A stretch of 64,000 bases of DNA from Schistocephalus solidus (taxonomy: Eukaryota; Platyhelminthes; Cestoda; Diphyllobothriidea; Diphyllobothriidae): contig WEDG01009028.1 of assembly GCA_017591395.1 (NCBI GenBank), positions 21,806 through 85,805 of the forward strand. Reading direction: 5' to 3'. This document shows, piece after piece, positions 41,146 through 52,135 of the stretch. How positions within the stretch are numbered: the first letter of the stretch is position 1; the number at the start of each line of letters is the position of its first letter. The translations under genes and the position numbers were made by a program. The notes under the pieces were generated by a model. The model made no database searches, had not been told where the DNA came from, and saw only the letters and a program-made list of their open reading frames with translations.

Positions 41146-44100
41146 GTACGAACTCTTTTAATTTTTCCTGTAGACCTTCCTTAGTGTGCGCTTTTATTTA
41201 AAAAACCTTATTTAGCCTTTGACGTCCCGCGGATACGTCTTGCCTGAATATAGTCAAGACGACAGTCCATGCTAGAGTAAGGACTGACGTGACCCCGATT
41301 TCCCAAATACCTTTGGCCGGAAGGGTTGACTTATCCTTCTTCGGCGTTTTCTGACATCATAGTCTCCACACTAATGAGCGGAGATCAAATTCTCAAGTAC
41401 ACGTGGTAACCTCGGAGTTGGGACGCCACTTTGTAAAGGGGCTTGTTACCTGAAGTCAGTTTTCTTGGTTCTACTCAGGTTTTCGACCAAATGCTTAAAT
41501 CGTCGCGCTGGTCACATTTTATGCTGCCGTGCAGGGCAGAGGACCAGCTTGTCCTCTGGCTTTTGGTGCTCTTGTAGATTGCCCTTGCAATTGTGCCTTG
41601 CCCTCTTGAATTCGTGATGAAAAACGTAAGCAGTTTTAGCTGCTGGTTAATTTGGCATATTTGTAACCCAATTTAAAATGAATGCTTAGTCGGCCAAACT
41701 ATGGACTATTAGGCTTTCCACACAACAGGCTTGAAATTCTGGCCTACTAGGTGCTCATCGAGTATCCCCTCGTAACTGCGCTTTCCGCGTATGAATCAAC
41801 TAGTATACGAGTTTGGTCTCCTTATAAGTGACCACTGCTTGCTTCGCCAGACACTTAGCATATTATGCAACTTGAACAGAATTTCGACTGAGTTGGAACG
41901 AACGTTATATTAATAAATGTTAATGGTGGGCGCGGTTAGAATATCCCGGTTCGCAATCGAGGCATCGGTGGTTTAAATCCATTCGCGGTGTCTGTTTCTG
42001 GGCTTGTGAATTTGCTCACTTTCTTGCCGTTCGCCTGTTAAATTATCTATTATTGCATGTTGATGTTGAGTCGCCTTTTTTAAAGTCTTCCTCTTAGCAG
42101 GCAGCTTATTACACCGTGCCTCTGTTTAACGACGTATGTGTATTCATTTTTCACTGATCTTTTCCTTCACCGGATATTCCAGTGTTGGGAGGCATACAGG
42201 CTACCAAAAACTTCTAATTGTCATCGTTAATGGTTTTCCAATGACTCAATACTGACTTAATCGGTTCAACAGATGTAAACGGGATATTTAGTCAGGTTCT
42301 TGATGCATCCACCGGTACATAACTACAACACTAAAATGCACAGACTTTCGTTACTTCAGGTGGAACTTCTTTGTGTTTTCGTACTCCGCCGGAAAAGGAT
42401 GGGAAGATAATATGCAAAAAATAGCCGTGTTTGACACCGTGGAACACTTTTGGAGTATTTTGACCCACACTCTCCCGCCATCTGAAATAATGAATGGAAC
42501 GGATATCTATATCTTCAAAGATGGAATCCAACCTATGTGGGAAGACGAAAGAAATCGCAATGGTGGACGCTGGCTTATTAATGTCCCGCACATTGAGATG
42601 CTCGACACGTACGTTGCAAACATTGTTCCTTTTTTCCACACAACCGAACTGTACTCGTTTCACTTGTCTTTGATCCATAGTTACAGTTTTATTTTAGGTC
42701 ATGGGGGCCTAAGCCAGCAGCATCTCAGTCGCCTACAGCTCTGCTCACACTTCTCCAAGGTATATGGTCACCAGATGCATTGTTTGGGACCAGCTAGACC
42801 TACAATACACTGTTAGGTGACAATGCTAACACGGTAGTATTAATTACCGGCATTTTCGTCATCGGATTTTGCAACAGGATTTTCGGACCATACCCACGTA
42901 ATTAAACGCGGACTTTGTGCCGCTACCTTCTAGCTTAATTTGGTTTACTGTTACGTCCTCCTGCTACCAGTTCGGTGCGCAAGATCAGTCTGCGACCAAT
43001 CCTCTACGGTTAAATGGGACACTAAATCGCGATTCCTAGTAATATTGCTTCATACTGTCGACGAAGGTCATGTCTGTATACCATTCAAATTCAAAGGTTT
43101 TAGTAACGGTGGGTAAAGAAACACCGCACGCAAAACCGAAGAAAAAAAGGTTTTGTAGGCCACCGCGAAATACCCAACCAGCATTATTTTCCGTTATATC
43201 GTGGGCTTAGGGTTCCCTCAAAGGTTCATTCGACGGTCCGAGCCGATCACACCAGGATTTTGGAAGGTAGAACACAAACTCTGCTAGTAAATGTATTCGC
43301 CGACAATCTTTGAGAGGCGAACGAGCTCGCCTTGTCGAATCCTACGCTTTATCTGATTACCTTCACATCAGCTACTAAATTCTATTTTAAAAGCTGTCTA
43401 AAGTCCTTTACCCCTTTCAGAGGAACTTAGAAACAACCATATTTTCGATTCCGCATCATTTTTTGTGGTCCTATCAAGTATTCAAGTATTTGCTCTTATT
43501 CTTCCAGAAAAGTGACTTAATCAGTATTTGCAAGAGGCTTCTTTCTATTAGAATTGACCTGATTAGGATAACTGCTGACCAACCGTCCTTAGTGTTGCCC
43601 ATGAAAGAAGAAAAAAAAACAGTTCATTCAGTTACCCGCCTTCTATTCTTGCTGATGGCCACTACGGTACGAATGGCTTGAACTGGTCACAGATCTTTAA
43701 CTGTCTGGCAACAATCACGTCCTTTGCTTCTTGCTGCTTCTAAATCTGTTTCCATCGAGAGTAAGTAAGGACCTACCAGTTTCAATCTAGAATACAATCA
43801 GTGACAGATCTCATGAAATGTTAACGAAAATTCTGAAATACGTTTTCGAATGGGAATGATTACTTAACTGAGGTTGTAATTATTAATTACCTTTCAGTCT
43901 AATGCCAAGATATTTCAGCTGTCAGAATTCCGGCCTTTGAATGCGCGTCTTTTTGATCGTCTGCGAAAACCAAACCTGATAAAAAATTACTACTTAAATA
44001 TTACGATGCCCTTGTAAATTAAAATAGATTTTTTGGCATAAGCGAGCAAAATATTATTTATACCCATTTGGTAGCAAATTACGGCTTCAATTTCATACTT

Positions 44101-45083
44101 TAACGAAGAGTATATTTGGTCTGCACAAATTTGCCAATTCCCGGCCATGTTTGAGCCTGTTCTGCCGTTGTATTTGCTTCTAGGGTTTTCGATCTACAAA
44201 TTATATGCTTTCCGTGTAAGGGAAGTCATACATTCCTGCATGCTATCAAAAAGATACTATATGCTGTTCCTAAAAATTTGGAATGGATTTGGAATATATT
44301 CATAATTCATGAAGGGCATTACTGAACGGAAGGATTCGATGCTATTTGAATAGATATCGTACAACCTTCGAAATTCTAAACTAAAAAGTTTTTAAAATAA
44401 AAATATAATTTTTTGAGAATATAATTTAAAGGTGGCGTGATTGGCTGTCAACTGGTACAAGGAATGTTTTTGCTTCCGTTTTATACAAAATGGATTTGTA
44501 TTTATAAAGACATCTAAAATCAATGAAAATGCATACTACTTAATTAGTAGTATTCTTTGTCGAATGCGATTTTCGCAGGCAACAGAAAAAAATCCAGAAT
44601 GCTGGCTTGTCAGAAGTATGGTCTTAGGACGCAGGATGATCGATCTTACAACCCCTCTTAAGTAACCTCTCTTAATCGAAAGCGCACTTCAGAAATTCGG
44701 TTAAAATTTCCTGAGACTATTTACTCGAATCTATTTTAACCTGTCATTTCGATTTGTGAGGAAAACATGTTAGCTCATTCCTTATCCCACAACGCGTACT
44801 TTTTAGTTACTGGGAGGAACTGTTGATGCTAATAATTGGCAATGACTGGGAGACTGAAGCTGAATCTGAGCAAATCTGCGGAGCTGTCTTTCAGCGGCGC
44901 GCCAGAGGTCCAAAGATTAGCCTATGGACAAGCGACGCCGAGGACGAAGCCACTGTCATGCGCATCGGTCGGCGTGTGAAGGATCGCCTCAAGTTTCCCG
45001 ATAGACTCTCCTTCCAAACAGTATACCAACAACAGAACGTTCCTAAAGGTCGAGACTCGGGTGAAGGGAAGTACTTTGTCTAG
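41066..45083 (+). CDS. EIF4E: Eukaryotic translation initiation factor 4E (3 exons)
   Basis: eIF4E binds the mRNA 5' cap and recruits eIF4G to start translation, in the cytoplasm. Exons 41,066-41,145, 42,360-42,608 and 44,807-45,083 join in phase (80+249+277 = 606 nt, 201 aa plus stop), using GT-AG introns of 1,214 and 2,198 nt. Family marks in order: HPLQYAW (cap/4G entry region; Trp as in HPLQNRW), FDTVEHFW (Trp73 of human), YIFKDGIQPMWEDERNRNGG (cap-stacking Trp102 and Glu103), LDTYWEELLMLIIGN, ICGAVFQRRARGPKISLWTS (basic cap-phosphate residues and Trp166), and a C-terminus GKYFV like the usual NRFVV. All key residues are present with no stop or frameshift. It is slightly shorter than human (217 aa) at the N-terminus. 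The start ATG at 41,066 is the only one giving the acidic N-tail before HPLQ. Exon borders are predicted by eye. Confidence 0.93.
41925..41995 (+). repeat. tRNA-like Pol III sequence in eIF4E intron 1 (possible SINE head)
   Basis: GGTGGGCGCGGTTAGAATAT CC (41,925-41,946) followed by CGGTTCGCAATCGAGG and GGTGGTTTAAATCC (B box GGTTTAAATCC). It resembles the last two-thirds of a tRNA, but stems are imperfect. Confidence 0.35.
42360..42608 (+). CDS. EIF4E: eIF4E exon 2
   Basis: Acceptor ACTTCAG|G. Starts by completing Ala, then WNFFVFSYSAGKGWEDNMQK and the cap-binding half up to HIEMLD; donor CGACAC|GTACGT. Ends phase 2. Confidence 0.88.
44807..45083 (+). CDS. EIF4E: eIF4E exon 3
   Basis: Acceptor TACTTTTTAG|T. 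Reads YWEELLMLIIGNDWETEAES, then AGPKISLW-equivalent RARGPKISLWTSDAEDEATV, IGRRVKDRLKFPDRLSFQ and the C-terminal stop TAG at 45,081-45,083. Confidence 0.88.
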
Positions 45084-46777
45084 ACTACTGTTCACTCGTT
45101 CTACCGGTCCTGACCGCCTTGCGGCCCAGGCTATACAACCGCTTCCACTGTACATTGCTTAACTGTCCAACCCCATCAAGCTCGTATTCAGTTGCATCCA
45201 TTGTACACTGGAGTAGGCTGTCATGATTGTTTCTTCGTTTATTTTCGTTTCCCGATTTCGGACGCAGGCTGTTTACTGATACGAAAACAATATAACTCAG
45301 AGTTCATTGGAGCCGCGACCATAGCTGTTTCTTTTCACGGTTTTCCATGCAAGTCCCTCACTTTCAGCGTATTGAAGCCTATAGAACTGGATAGTGAGTG
45401 GTGCATTGGGTCTCACAATTTAGGTGTTCAATTCGCGCGGAAGCTTCAGGTTGATGCTATACATTTTGAGGTTTGCTTTTGCTTATGAGGTTGGTGCGTA
45501 ATTTTCGGTGACAAGCGTTGAGCTGGGCCTAGGTATAATTCCCTGATTCGGACTGGTGGTGGGCCCAGTTAAAATGCCCACCAGAAGTTTGCTGTCTGCA
45601 TTTTAAAAAGAAATGGCAGGACTGTACACGCTGTCAGAGGTAAGCAGCTTGGACATGGGCTTCGCTTTTACCTAGAGCTTTGACGCTAACACGGATAATG
45701 TGAGATCAGGTGCACTGGAAGGTAGACTATTATAATGTTCGTGCACTGGCTGGCGCCGGCTTCGTTTGCGAGTTATCTGCATATCCTGCCACTCCCTGTT
45801 CAGATGTGCCCGGAACCAGATCACATCAGATGAATCTTCTTCCATCTGCTAAGTTGCACCGTTTTGGAGTCGATTCTTTGACGGACGCTTGGTAGGCAGT
45901 CTGCAGACGTTGAATTTCCTTCAGCGGGGATCCACTGGGACTCGTTGGCTTGCCGATTTTAATTACTGTCTCCGGTTCGTCTGTGATGCATGCGCTATTT
46001 GACACAAGATACTGGTCTGCTCAGGCGGGGCGAATGTTTTATCTCGCTGACTCACTCGATCGCACGTCCTTCTTGACATTGCTTTAACCCTCAACCTTAC
46101 GCGCGTAGTTTTTTCATGCTATTCGAGCACATTGCTGGTGAGGCACAAGGCTTGAGTGGCACATAACAGTTGCTAACCATATGTGGCGTCCTGCTAGTCA
46201 ACATTTTGAGTTCTTAAGACGGTCTTTATCGCTCTAATTGGGGATTCGTGACACCTCCTGTCCTATACTACCATGGTAGTCAATCTTGCCTGTAGATGCA
46301 ATATTTTAACATATCGAACCATATAAGATGCGGCCACAAGACTTTCGACTGGCCAGACGATGTCATGCATTAACTGTCTATTTTCCCATCGAACGGCTAG
46401 GTTGTACTGTCCACAGGCCTGGCAGGCGCAAACTAACCACTTCCTTGTCAATTTGGCTCAGACGATAGAAGTGGCGTTCATCGGACGATTAAGTTAGTAA
46501 GCCATTCGAGTGGGGTTTCGCCACCAATGAGCTTGTAGTCATTACTACAGGCGAGTTCTACCAGAGGGATGTTTCCGCATTGCCCACCCTTGTTACTCAG
46601 CACTTATTCGTAATCGTGTATTTTTTGAGTGTACTAGTGGAAGATTTCTCGAGCCATTCTAACTTTTTATGGTCCAAAATCGATAATGTTTCCATTTTTT
46701 TCTGAGTTGGAAGACGGATGACTGACCAGGCGCTCATCCTATGTGTGACTGGCTGATATTTAACTTTTGCGCTCCAG
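45084..46777. other. eIF4E 3' flank and unassigned sequence (1.7 kb)
   Basis: A plus-strand 98-codon frame (45,192-45,488) lies in the presumed 3' UTR/flank and has no family signature. No AATAAA was seen within the first 500 bp. No repeat from elsewhere in the window was recognised. Confidence 0.4.
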
Positions 46778-46990
46778 ATACCAGACCGGAATTTGCTTTG
46801 TTCCGAAGTAGACAAGATATTAAATATGACCTAAGCGAAATTTACGTCTCGGGTATCGTTCCAGAAGCTGAATTTTTTTATGAACTTCTCGGCATCGATA
46901 CATTTCTAGCACACTGTATGTGGGCTCTTAACTCTTCACAAATTGCAAATATGACAAACGCGAACGTGGAAAATGCAGGAGATTTATCTG
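46778..46990 (+). CDS. Candidate exon of an unidentified gene
   Basis: This lies in a 105-codon open frame (46,741-47,058). The stretch TRPEFALFRSRQDIKYDLSE, IYVSGIVPEAEFFYELLGID and ANMTNANVENAGDLS has balanced, protein-like composition. It is bracketed by a possible acceptor GCGCTCCAG|A (46,777) and donor ATCTG|GTGAGG (46,992). No motif or family is recognised and no partner exon was found, so this is a suggestion only. Confidence 0.35.
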
Positions 46991-47058
46991 GTGAGGTCGA
47001 CTATTTTTTGATCTATCGTCTAGGCTTTCGGCGTAAGAAATGGTCCCTTGTGGCGTAG

Positions 47059-47640
47059 ACGAAGTATAATTACGTTAGTCTGTTGTACCTAGCTACGTGT
47101 CACTCCACAGGCTTAAGGAGGTGGTAGGGAGGGGCTGCGAATTGGTGTATGTAGGCTTGCTACACGACTGATTTCTCGAAAGGGCCCGCGGGACTTTAGC
47201 AGACGCACCCATATTTTATTCAGAACAGCACACATTCAAGGCATCGGCAAAGGTACAATACCTTGTCTGTTGTGCACGAAAGAGACCACCACAGGCGTAA
47301 GGGTTGGTTGTACGATTGACTTCATTATCTATTCACGATTTTTTTTTCTAAGGACATTACTGATGCAAGCCATATTAAAATGCGGTACGGTGCCGTGTTT
47401 GACAACGTACATATTTTTCTCGTCGCCGGTCTGGAAGTTTTTGGCACATAAACCGACACGGGCACTTATGCACTAACTCCTGGCCTCCTTTCTACCAACT
47501 GTGATGGTTCAGGTAAACCTTAGTTTAAGGGGGAGGTGGGATCGTTGAAAAAAGAGTTTTATTCCCTGTATTTAGACTTAACACCCGAAAGGATAATCGG
47601 AGAAAACCGCAGATAAGGGAGATGGGTACACAGGTGGTGC
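47059..47640. other. No gene recognised (0.6 kb)
   Basis: Short frames only; no repeat or motif recognised. Confidence 0.4.
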
Positions 47641-47960
47641 TGTGTCTATAGGTATGTGAAATGTGGGTGTCCACACGCAGAACAGTTCTCTTACTTGATA
47701 CTTGGAGGAAGCACCGTCACCGTGGTCGGTACTTACGCCCCCCTCACTCCAGTGACCCACCCAAACGTGGTGAAGAACAGGTTCTACGAAGACCTATATG
47801 TCCTCCTAGTGATCGTGATGAATGCGGACAAACTGATTGTCGATAGAAGCGAACAGGTGAGTGCTAGTGGGAGCTGGTTTAGTTGTTCATTTCCAAATCC
47901 ATTTGAGATCGACGAATTAATGCCTACAGCCCTGATATAGACCTTCCACACGCACCTCTC
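47641..47960 (+). pseudogene. RTE-like endonuclease fragment
   Basis: The 94-aa plus-strand frame 47,656-47,940 contains STVTVVGTYAPLTPVTHPNV, VKNRFYEDLYVLLVIVMNAD and KLIVDRSEQV. This follows the RTE EN pattern ...ISAYAPP...KFYEDLHALL...DKLIVLGDFN, with the GDFN Asp-Phe-Asn motif lost (DRSEQV). The rest of EN is not continuous. Confidence 0.6.
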
Positions 47961-48029
47961 AAGCCCACAACGCCCCCAGAATATTCGAGCCCTGTAGGCG
48001 TCTTCTCTGCCATATGCGCATGTACGATA

Positions 48030-48540
48030 GAGTAATTCACCCGAAATTTAACATTACAAATCGAAATCCAGCACCAGATACTAACTTACACATCACTTTG
48101 GTAGCCACAGATCTACCCTGCTCTTACTGCCACTGCACCTTACCTATCGGTTTGATCGGTCATTTTCGAATCCATCACTGAGACTGGCGAGTCAGAGACA
48201 GGAGCCCAACGTCCGCCCATCGCACCCGCCCTGCCTCGGGCATCGCATGGTCCCATACGCCATATGCATTCGCCCCTCCCCCCACGGAAGTCTGCAGTCA
48301 ATAAGTTCAGCCTAAAACCCATCCCACCTCTCCCCAACATTCCGAGACGACATAACAACCCGCTCCTCATCAAATGCCAAATACGCAGAAAATGCACTTG
48401 TTACAGGACTTGCTGACCAGGCCCTTTGTGGCACATCCGAGTTGGCTGTTGCAGCTGTGTTTGCCACTGTGCCCAATCGTCGTAGCAGATGGCACACTGG
48501 CTTAACCAACGGGCTGGTGCATGGTGGAGGGAGGAGAGGC
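48030..48540 (+). pseudogene. Decayed C2H2 finger and flanking RTE-derived sequence
   Basis: Around 48,118-48,180 the plus strand reads PCSYCHCTLPIGLIGHFRIH H, an eroded C2H2 finger (C-x2-C ... L-x2-H-x3-H with the F region lost). The remainder to 48,540 is unassigned. Confidence 0.45.
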
Positions 48541-48593
48541 TAGAGTGGACTCTAGTGACAAACCGCACGACACCCAGCATAGCCCTCCCCCTA

Positions 48594-49145
48594 TCACCGT
48601 GAAGAATGGCGATTGTAGAATTCTAGACTGAATTCGTCGCCTCCACTGTCCTTACTGTCCTCGCGAATTCACTAATCGCATTGGCCTATTCGGTCACATG
48701 CGCATCCATGACAGCGGAATTCACCACAATGCCGACAACACCGATACACCATACACACCCTCCGCTCCTGCCATTCTTAGCGCCCCTGCCACCCCCACTA
48801 CCATGAATGACATCCCCCCAGCCTCTACCGATTTCTCCTGCCCACACTGCGCCCGCAACTTCAACTTACCCATCAGCCTGGTCGGTCACCTGCGAATCCA
48901 TCGCACGGAGGCTGGTGAACCAGTACCTGGGGCTCCGACATACAGTCGACGCGCCCGCCTTCACTGCCCTCACTGCTCCCGCACATTTACACACCGCATG
49001 AGCCTATTAGGAAAACTCTGCCTACACGTAAAACCTGCGGTAAACCCCCAGCGCACAGGAGATTTCTCAACGTTTCCCAAAGTATTCATTAGGTAATATC
49101 ACCGTGAAGAATGGCGATTGAAGGATTCTGGACTGAATTCTGCAG
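48594..49145. repeat. Zinc-finger cassette bounded by a ~45-bp direct repeat
   Basis: TATCACCGTGAAGAATGGCG ATTG...ATTCTxGACTGAATTC occurs at 48,594-48,638 and again at 49,098-49,142, 504 bp apart. The space between encodes three C2H2 fingers. It looks like one module of a tandem finger array plus the start of the next. Confidence 0.7.
48640..49096 (+). pseudogene. C2H2 zinc-finger region, probably the tail of an RTE ORF2
   Basis: Open frame with three fingers: LHCPYCPREFTNRIGLFGHM RIH (48,650-48,718), FSCPHCARNFNLPISLVGHL RIH (48,833-48,903) and LHCPHCSRTFTHRMSLLGKL CLH (48,957-49,027). Fingers 1 and 2 keep Cys2His2; finger 3 has Lys for its first His. The linkers HRTEAGEPVPGAPTYSRRAR and DSGIHHNADNTDTPYTPSAP recur in the finger remnants of both inverted-repeat arms, where they follow RTE RT. 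No start codon precedes finger 1, so this is a fragment. Confidence 0.7.
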
Positions 49146-49289
49146 ATCCGGATATACATTTATTCGAATTGGTGATAACCCTCAAACTTCCCCCTCACAG
49201 GCCCCACTTATAGAGAATCAATTGATGATTGGAACAGTAAGAAAAAGACACGCTAGAGGCTGACTTGGGTTACTGATTCTCACTGAATG

Positions 49290-51250
49290 CATTCAGATGG
49301 AAACGAATAACGAGTTTGATCTCCCGACATCCTTACCTGAACCCATCCGAGCCATGCACAAAGTCCCAGCCGGAAAACACTGGGATCCGACACCATCCCG
49401 GCCGTAGTCTACAAGCGCGGCGACCCCGGTGGATTGATGAACTTACAAAGATACTCCAGAATGTGTGATGCCAAGGATAAATTCTTCAGGACTACAAGGT
49501 TGTGGCCAGGGAACCGACATTTTTGTGTCAAACACCGTAACATCTCACTGGGCAACATCTCCGGGAAAATTTTCGGTCGCCTTCTCCTCAACCGTCTCAA
49601 CGACTATCTAGAACACGGAATCAATCGGGAAGCCAATATGGCTTCCGACAACACCGTGATACCATCGACATGAGCTTAGCCGCCCGCCGGCCATAATATA
49701 AGTGTTAGGAGCAGCATCTCCGCTTCTGCACTAACGTTGTAAATTCGAAGAACGAATTCGACGCGGTACCTCACGATGGATTGTGCACAATTATACAGAA
49801 ATTCGGCTATCCTGATCTGTTCAGGCCCATGGTGCGTCACCTCCACAAGTTGATGGCGCACGTCACTGACAACGGGGCAGTTTCCAAAGCGCTCGCAGTG
49901 ATCAACAAAATAAAGCAGGGCCTAGTGGCACCCACCCTATTCAGTTTCATATTCCCTGACATGCTGATGTACGCCTACAGTGATTAGTGCCCTGGGATAT
50001 GCATTGCCTACAGGACTGACGGGTATCTTCTCAAAAGCCGGCGCACGCACGCCCCAACACATCTACCTACCGGAATAGCATGGTCGACAACGCAGTCAGG
50101 GAATATTTACTAGGTCGAAGCAGTTTTTTACTAAACGAACAAGTGTACAACAGGCTCTGCAAACAGTTGCCGCAGCCATGTTAGCCGTTTTTATTGTTCG
50201 TCCAGAAGCGGAGCGTGGGCGGCTGCGACAATCCGACGAGGAGCAAAATATCGATCGGCATCATGGCGTTGCAGACAGGAGCTCGCGTCGGGCGCGGGGG
50301 CCGGGATTGTCGCGCGCGAGCGTACGCAAGGTTTGGCAGGCGAAGGCAACGCGAGTCAGCGGTGGCAGCGGCTCTGATTGCGGGAGCGGACTGCCATATA
50401 CCCACGACAACAGTCCATGACCTGCTCTTTGCGGACGACAGCGCACTCAAGATTGCGACGGAAGAGGACATGCAAAGGAGCATGGACACTTTGCCGCCGG
50501 CTGCGACCACTTCAGTCTGATCATCAACACGGACAAAACGGTGGTCATGCACTAGCCGTCACCCAACACGCAAAACAACAGTCCTAGAATCATTTTCAAC
50601 AGCAAAAAAAATTAAACTTTTCGTCTATCTTGGACGCACACTATCACGTAACGCGAAAGTCGATGACGAGGTTGTTCATCGTATATTAAAGCCAGCCAGG
50701 CCTTAGGCCGGCTGCAAAGTCTCCCATGTATGGCGTGGCCACGGCCTTCATCTGACACATAACTAAAGATGTACCAGGGCTGTTGTCTTGGCGACCTTTC
50801 TGTGTGAAGCGGAGCTCTGAACCGTCTACTTCAGCTCAGAAAGCTCAAGCATTTCTGTCTCAGCTGCCTCCGAAGAATACTGAAGCTGAGACGGCCAGAT
50901 AGGATCCCAGACACGGAAGTCTTGGAGAAAACAAATATCCTCAGCCTCCATGTCATGCTGAAGCAGGTTCAACTGCAATGGAGTGGTCATCTGGTTAGGA
51001 TGGACGACGACCGATGACCCTAGCGACTACTGTACAGAGATGTCGCTACGGGTGCTCGCCGACTGGAGGTCAAAATGACGGAAATCTTGAAAAACTTTCT
51101 GAATCGAATGTTAATGAATCAGAGGCCTTATTAAATCTAGCTAACGACCGGCCGGTCCGGAGAAGAACAGCGAAGACTGGTACAGCAGTCTGCGAAGCTA
51201 ACCGTATAGCCACTGCCGAAGCTAAAGGAAAGGCTCGCAGTTCACAAAGG
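49290..51250 (+). pseudogene. RTE-like reverse transcriptase, left arm
   Basis: Plus strand in order: FDLPTSLPEPIRAMHKVPAG (49,318-49,375), LGSDTIPAVVYKRGDPGG, RHFCVKHRNISLGNISGKIF GRLLLNRLNDYLEHG (49,516-49,618), EFDAVPHDGLCTIIQKFGYP (49,757-49,815), HKLMAHVTDNGAVSKALAVI NKIKQGLVAPTLFSF (49,838-49,951), TVHDLLFADDSALKIATEED (50,410-50,470, catalytic FADD), NTDKTVVMH, then a C-terminal region with RLQSLP and CLSCLRRILKLRRPDRIPDT near 50,857-50,920 and WSGHLVRMDD near 50,980. Several frameshifts and a 330-bp insertion. The motif order is that of RTE-clade elements. Confidence 0.85.
50071..50400. mobile_element. ~330-bp GC-rich insertion in RTE RT, left arm
   Basis: It splits the RT between a THLPT stretch (to 50,070) and TTVHDLLFADD (from 50,401), which are adjacent in RTE proteins. 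It is very CpG-rich in its second half (GGGCGCGGGGGCCGGGATTG), in contrast to flanks, and has open frames on both strands because stops are rare in such sequence. The same insertion is in the right arm (58,081-58,410), so it predates the duplication. Class unknown. Confidence 0.6.
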
Positions 51251-52135
51251 CCTCCAATCCACAATGCTAATGCCCAACCTCTTCCAACCTACCCATGCTA
51301 CGATCAAACTTTGCGTGCGTCAGTCGGACATCTCTGGACGCGATGCACCGCCAACTCTACACCTCAACCGCTACTTCCGTCAACGCCCCCTATCTTCACT
51401 CCTGTCCCAACCCCCACGATGACGATCAACTCCCAGTATCGATGAGCGCACTGCCAACGCCCGCCGCCCTCGATCATCGGCACCATCTTCCCTATTGCAA
51501 TCCCTGCGTCGAGCACAGCGACCAGTTTCGCCAACATCATCACACCCTTCACCGATGAAACTCACTTCCGACGTTTCGTCAGCCTCTACGCTCACCATCA
51601 GAAAAACGGGACGCGATCCCAGCCTGTCCTCATTGGGATCACACGTTCCCCTCACGCGTTGACCCTTGCGAATCAATGTAACTGTTACTGATGCACCAGT
51701 GAGCGCAAACCCCGACATACACTCGCCCACCCGCCTCCACTGCACAAACACTCACTCACTACATGAGCCTATGTGGTCACACGCGTATCCCACGACAGCG
51801 GAATTCACTGCACATGGACATGTCAAACACACCTTGCAGATCTAAGAAGTCTTTTCATCTCCAGCGCTAACACCTTTCCTATCCAACAGTGCGACCACCT
51901 CTAGTGGCTTCGCCATCTTAACTGACTCTACCATCCCCAAAGTAACCTGCCCTCCTTGGCGCCGTTCATGCACATCACGCATTAACCAGATCGGTCACTT
52001 GCGAATTTATCGCACAGAGAATAACGAACCAAAGTCAGGAGCACCAGGATACACCCACCGCACCCGACTCAACTATCCAAATTGTCCATGCACATTTACT
52101 CATCATGTGGACTTTTAGGCAACATGCGCCTCCAT
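51250..52135 (+). pseudogene. Decayed C2H2 finger tail of RTE ORF2, left arm
   Basis: After the RT the frame runs EANRIATAEAKGKARSSQRPP, PCYDQTLRASVGHLWTRC (a damaged finger), Thr/Pro-rich linker, then finger relics near 51,735-51,800 (TLTHYMSLCGHTRIH in a shifted frame), 51,945-52,015 (RIGQIGHLRIYRTE-type) and 52,075-52,135. None keeps all four zinc ligands. The order RT, then R/K-rich linker, then finger array matches the intact cassette at 48.6 kb. Confidence 0.65.

Noticed and set aside
50178..50552. Several overlapping long frames on both strands of the GC-rich block
   Set aside because: High GC and CpG content removes stop codons in all frames; frames disagree between arms and none shows a domain.
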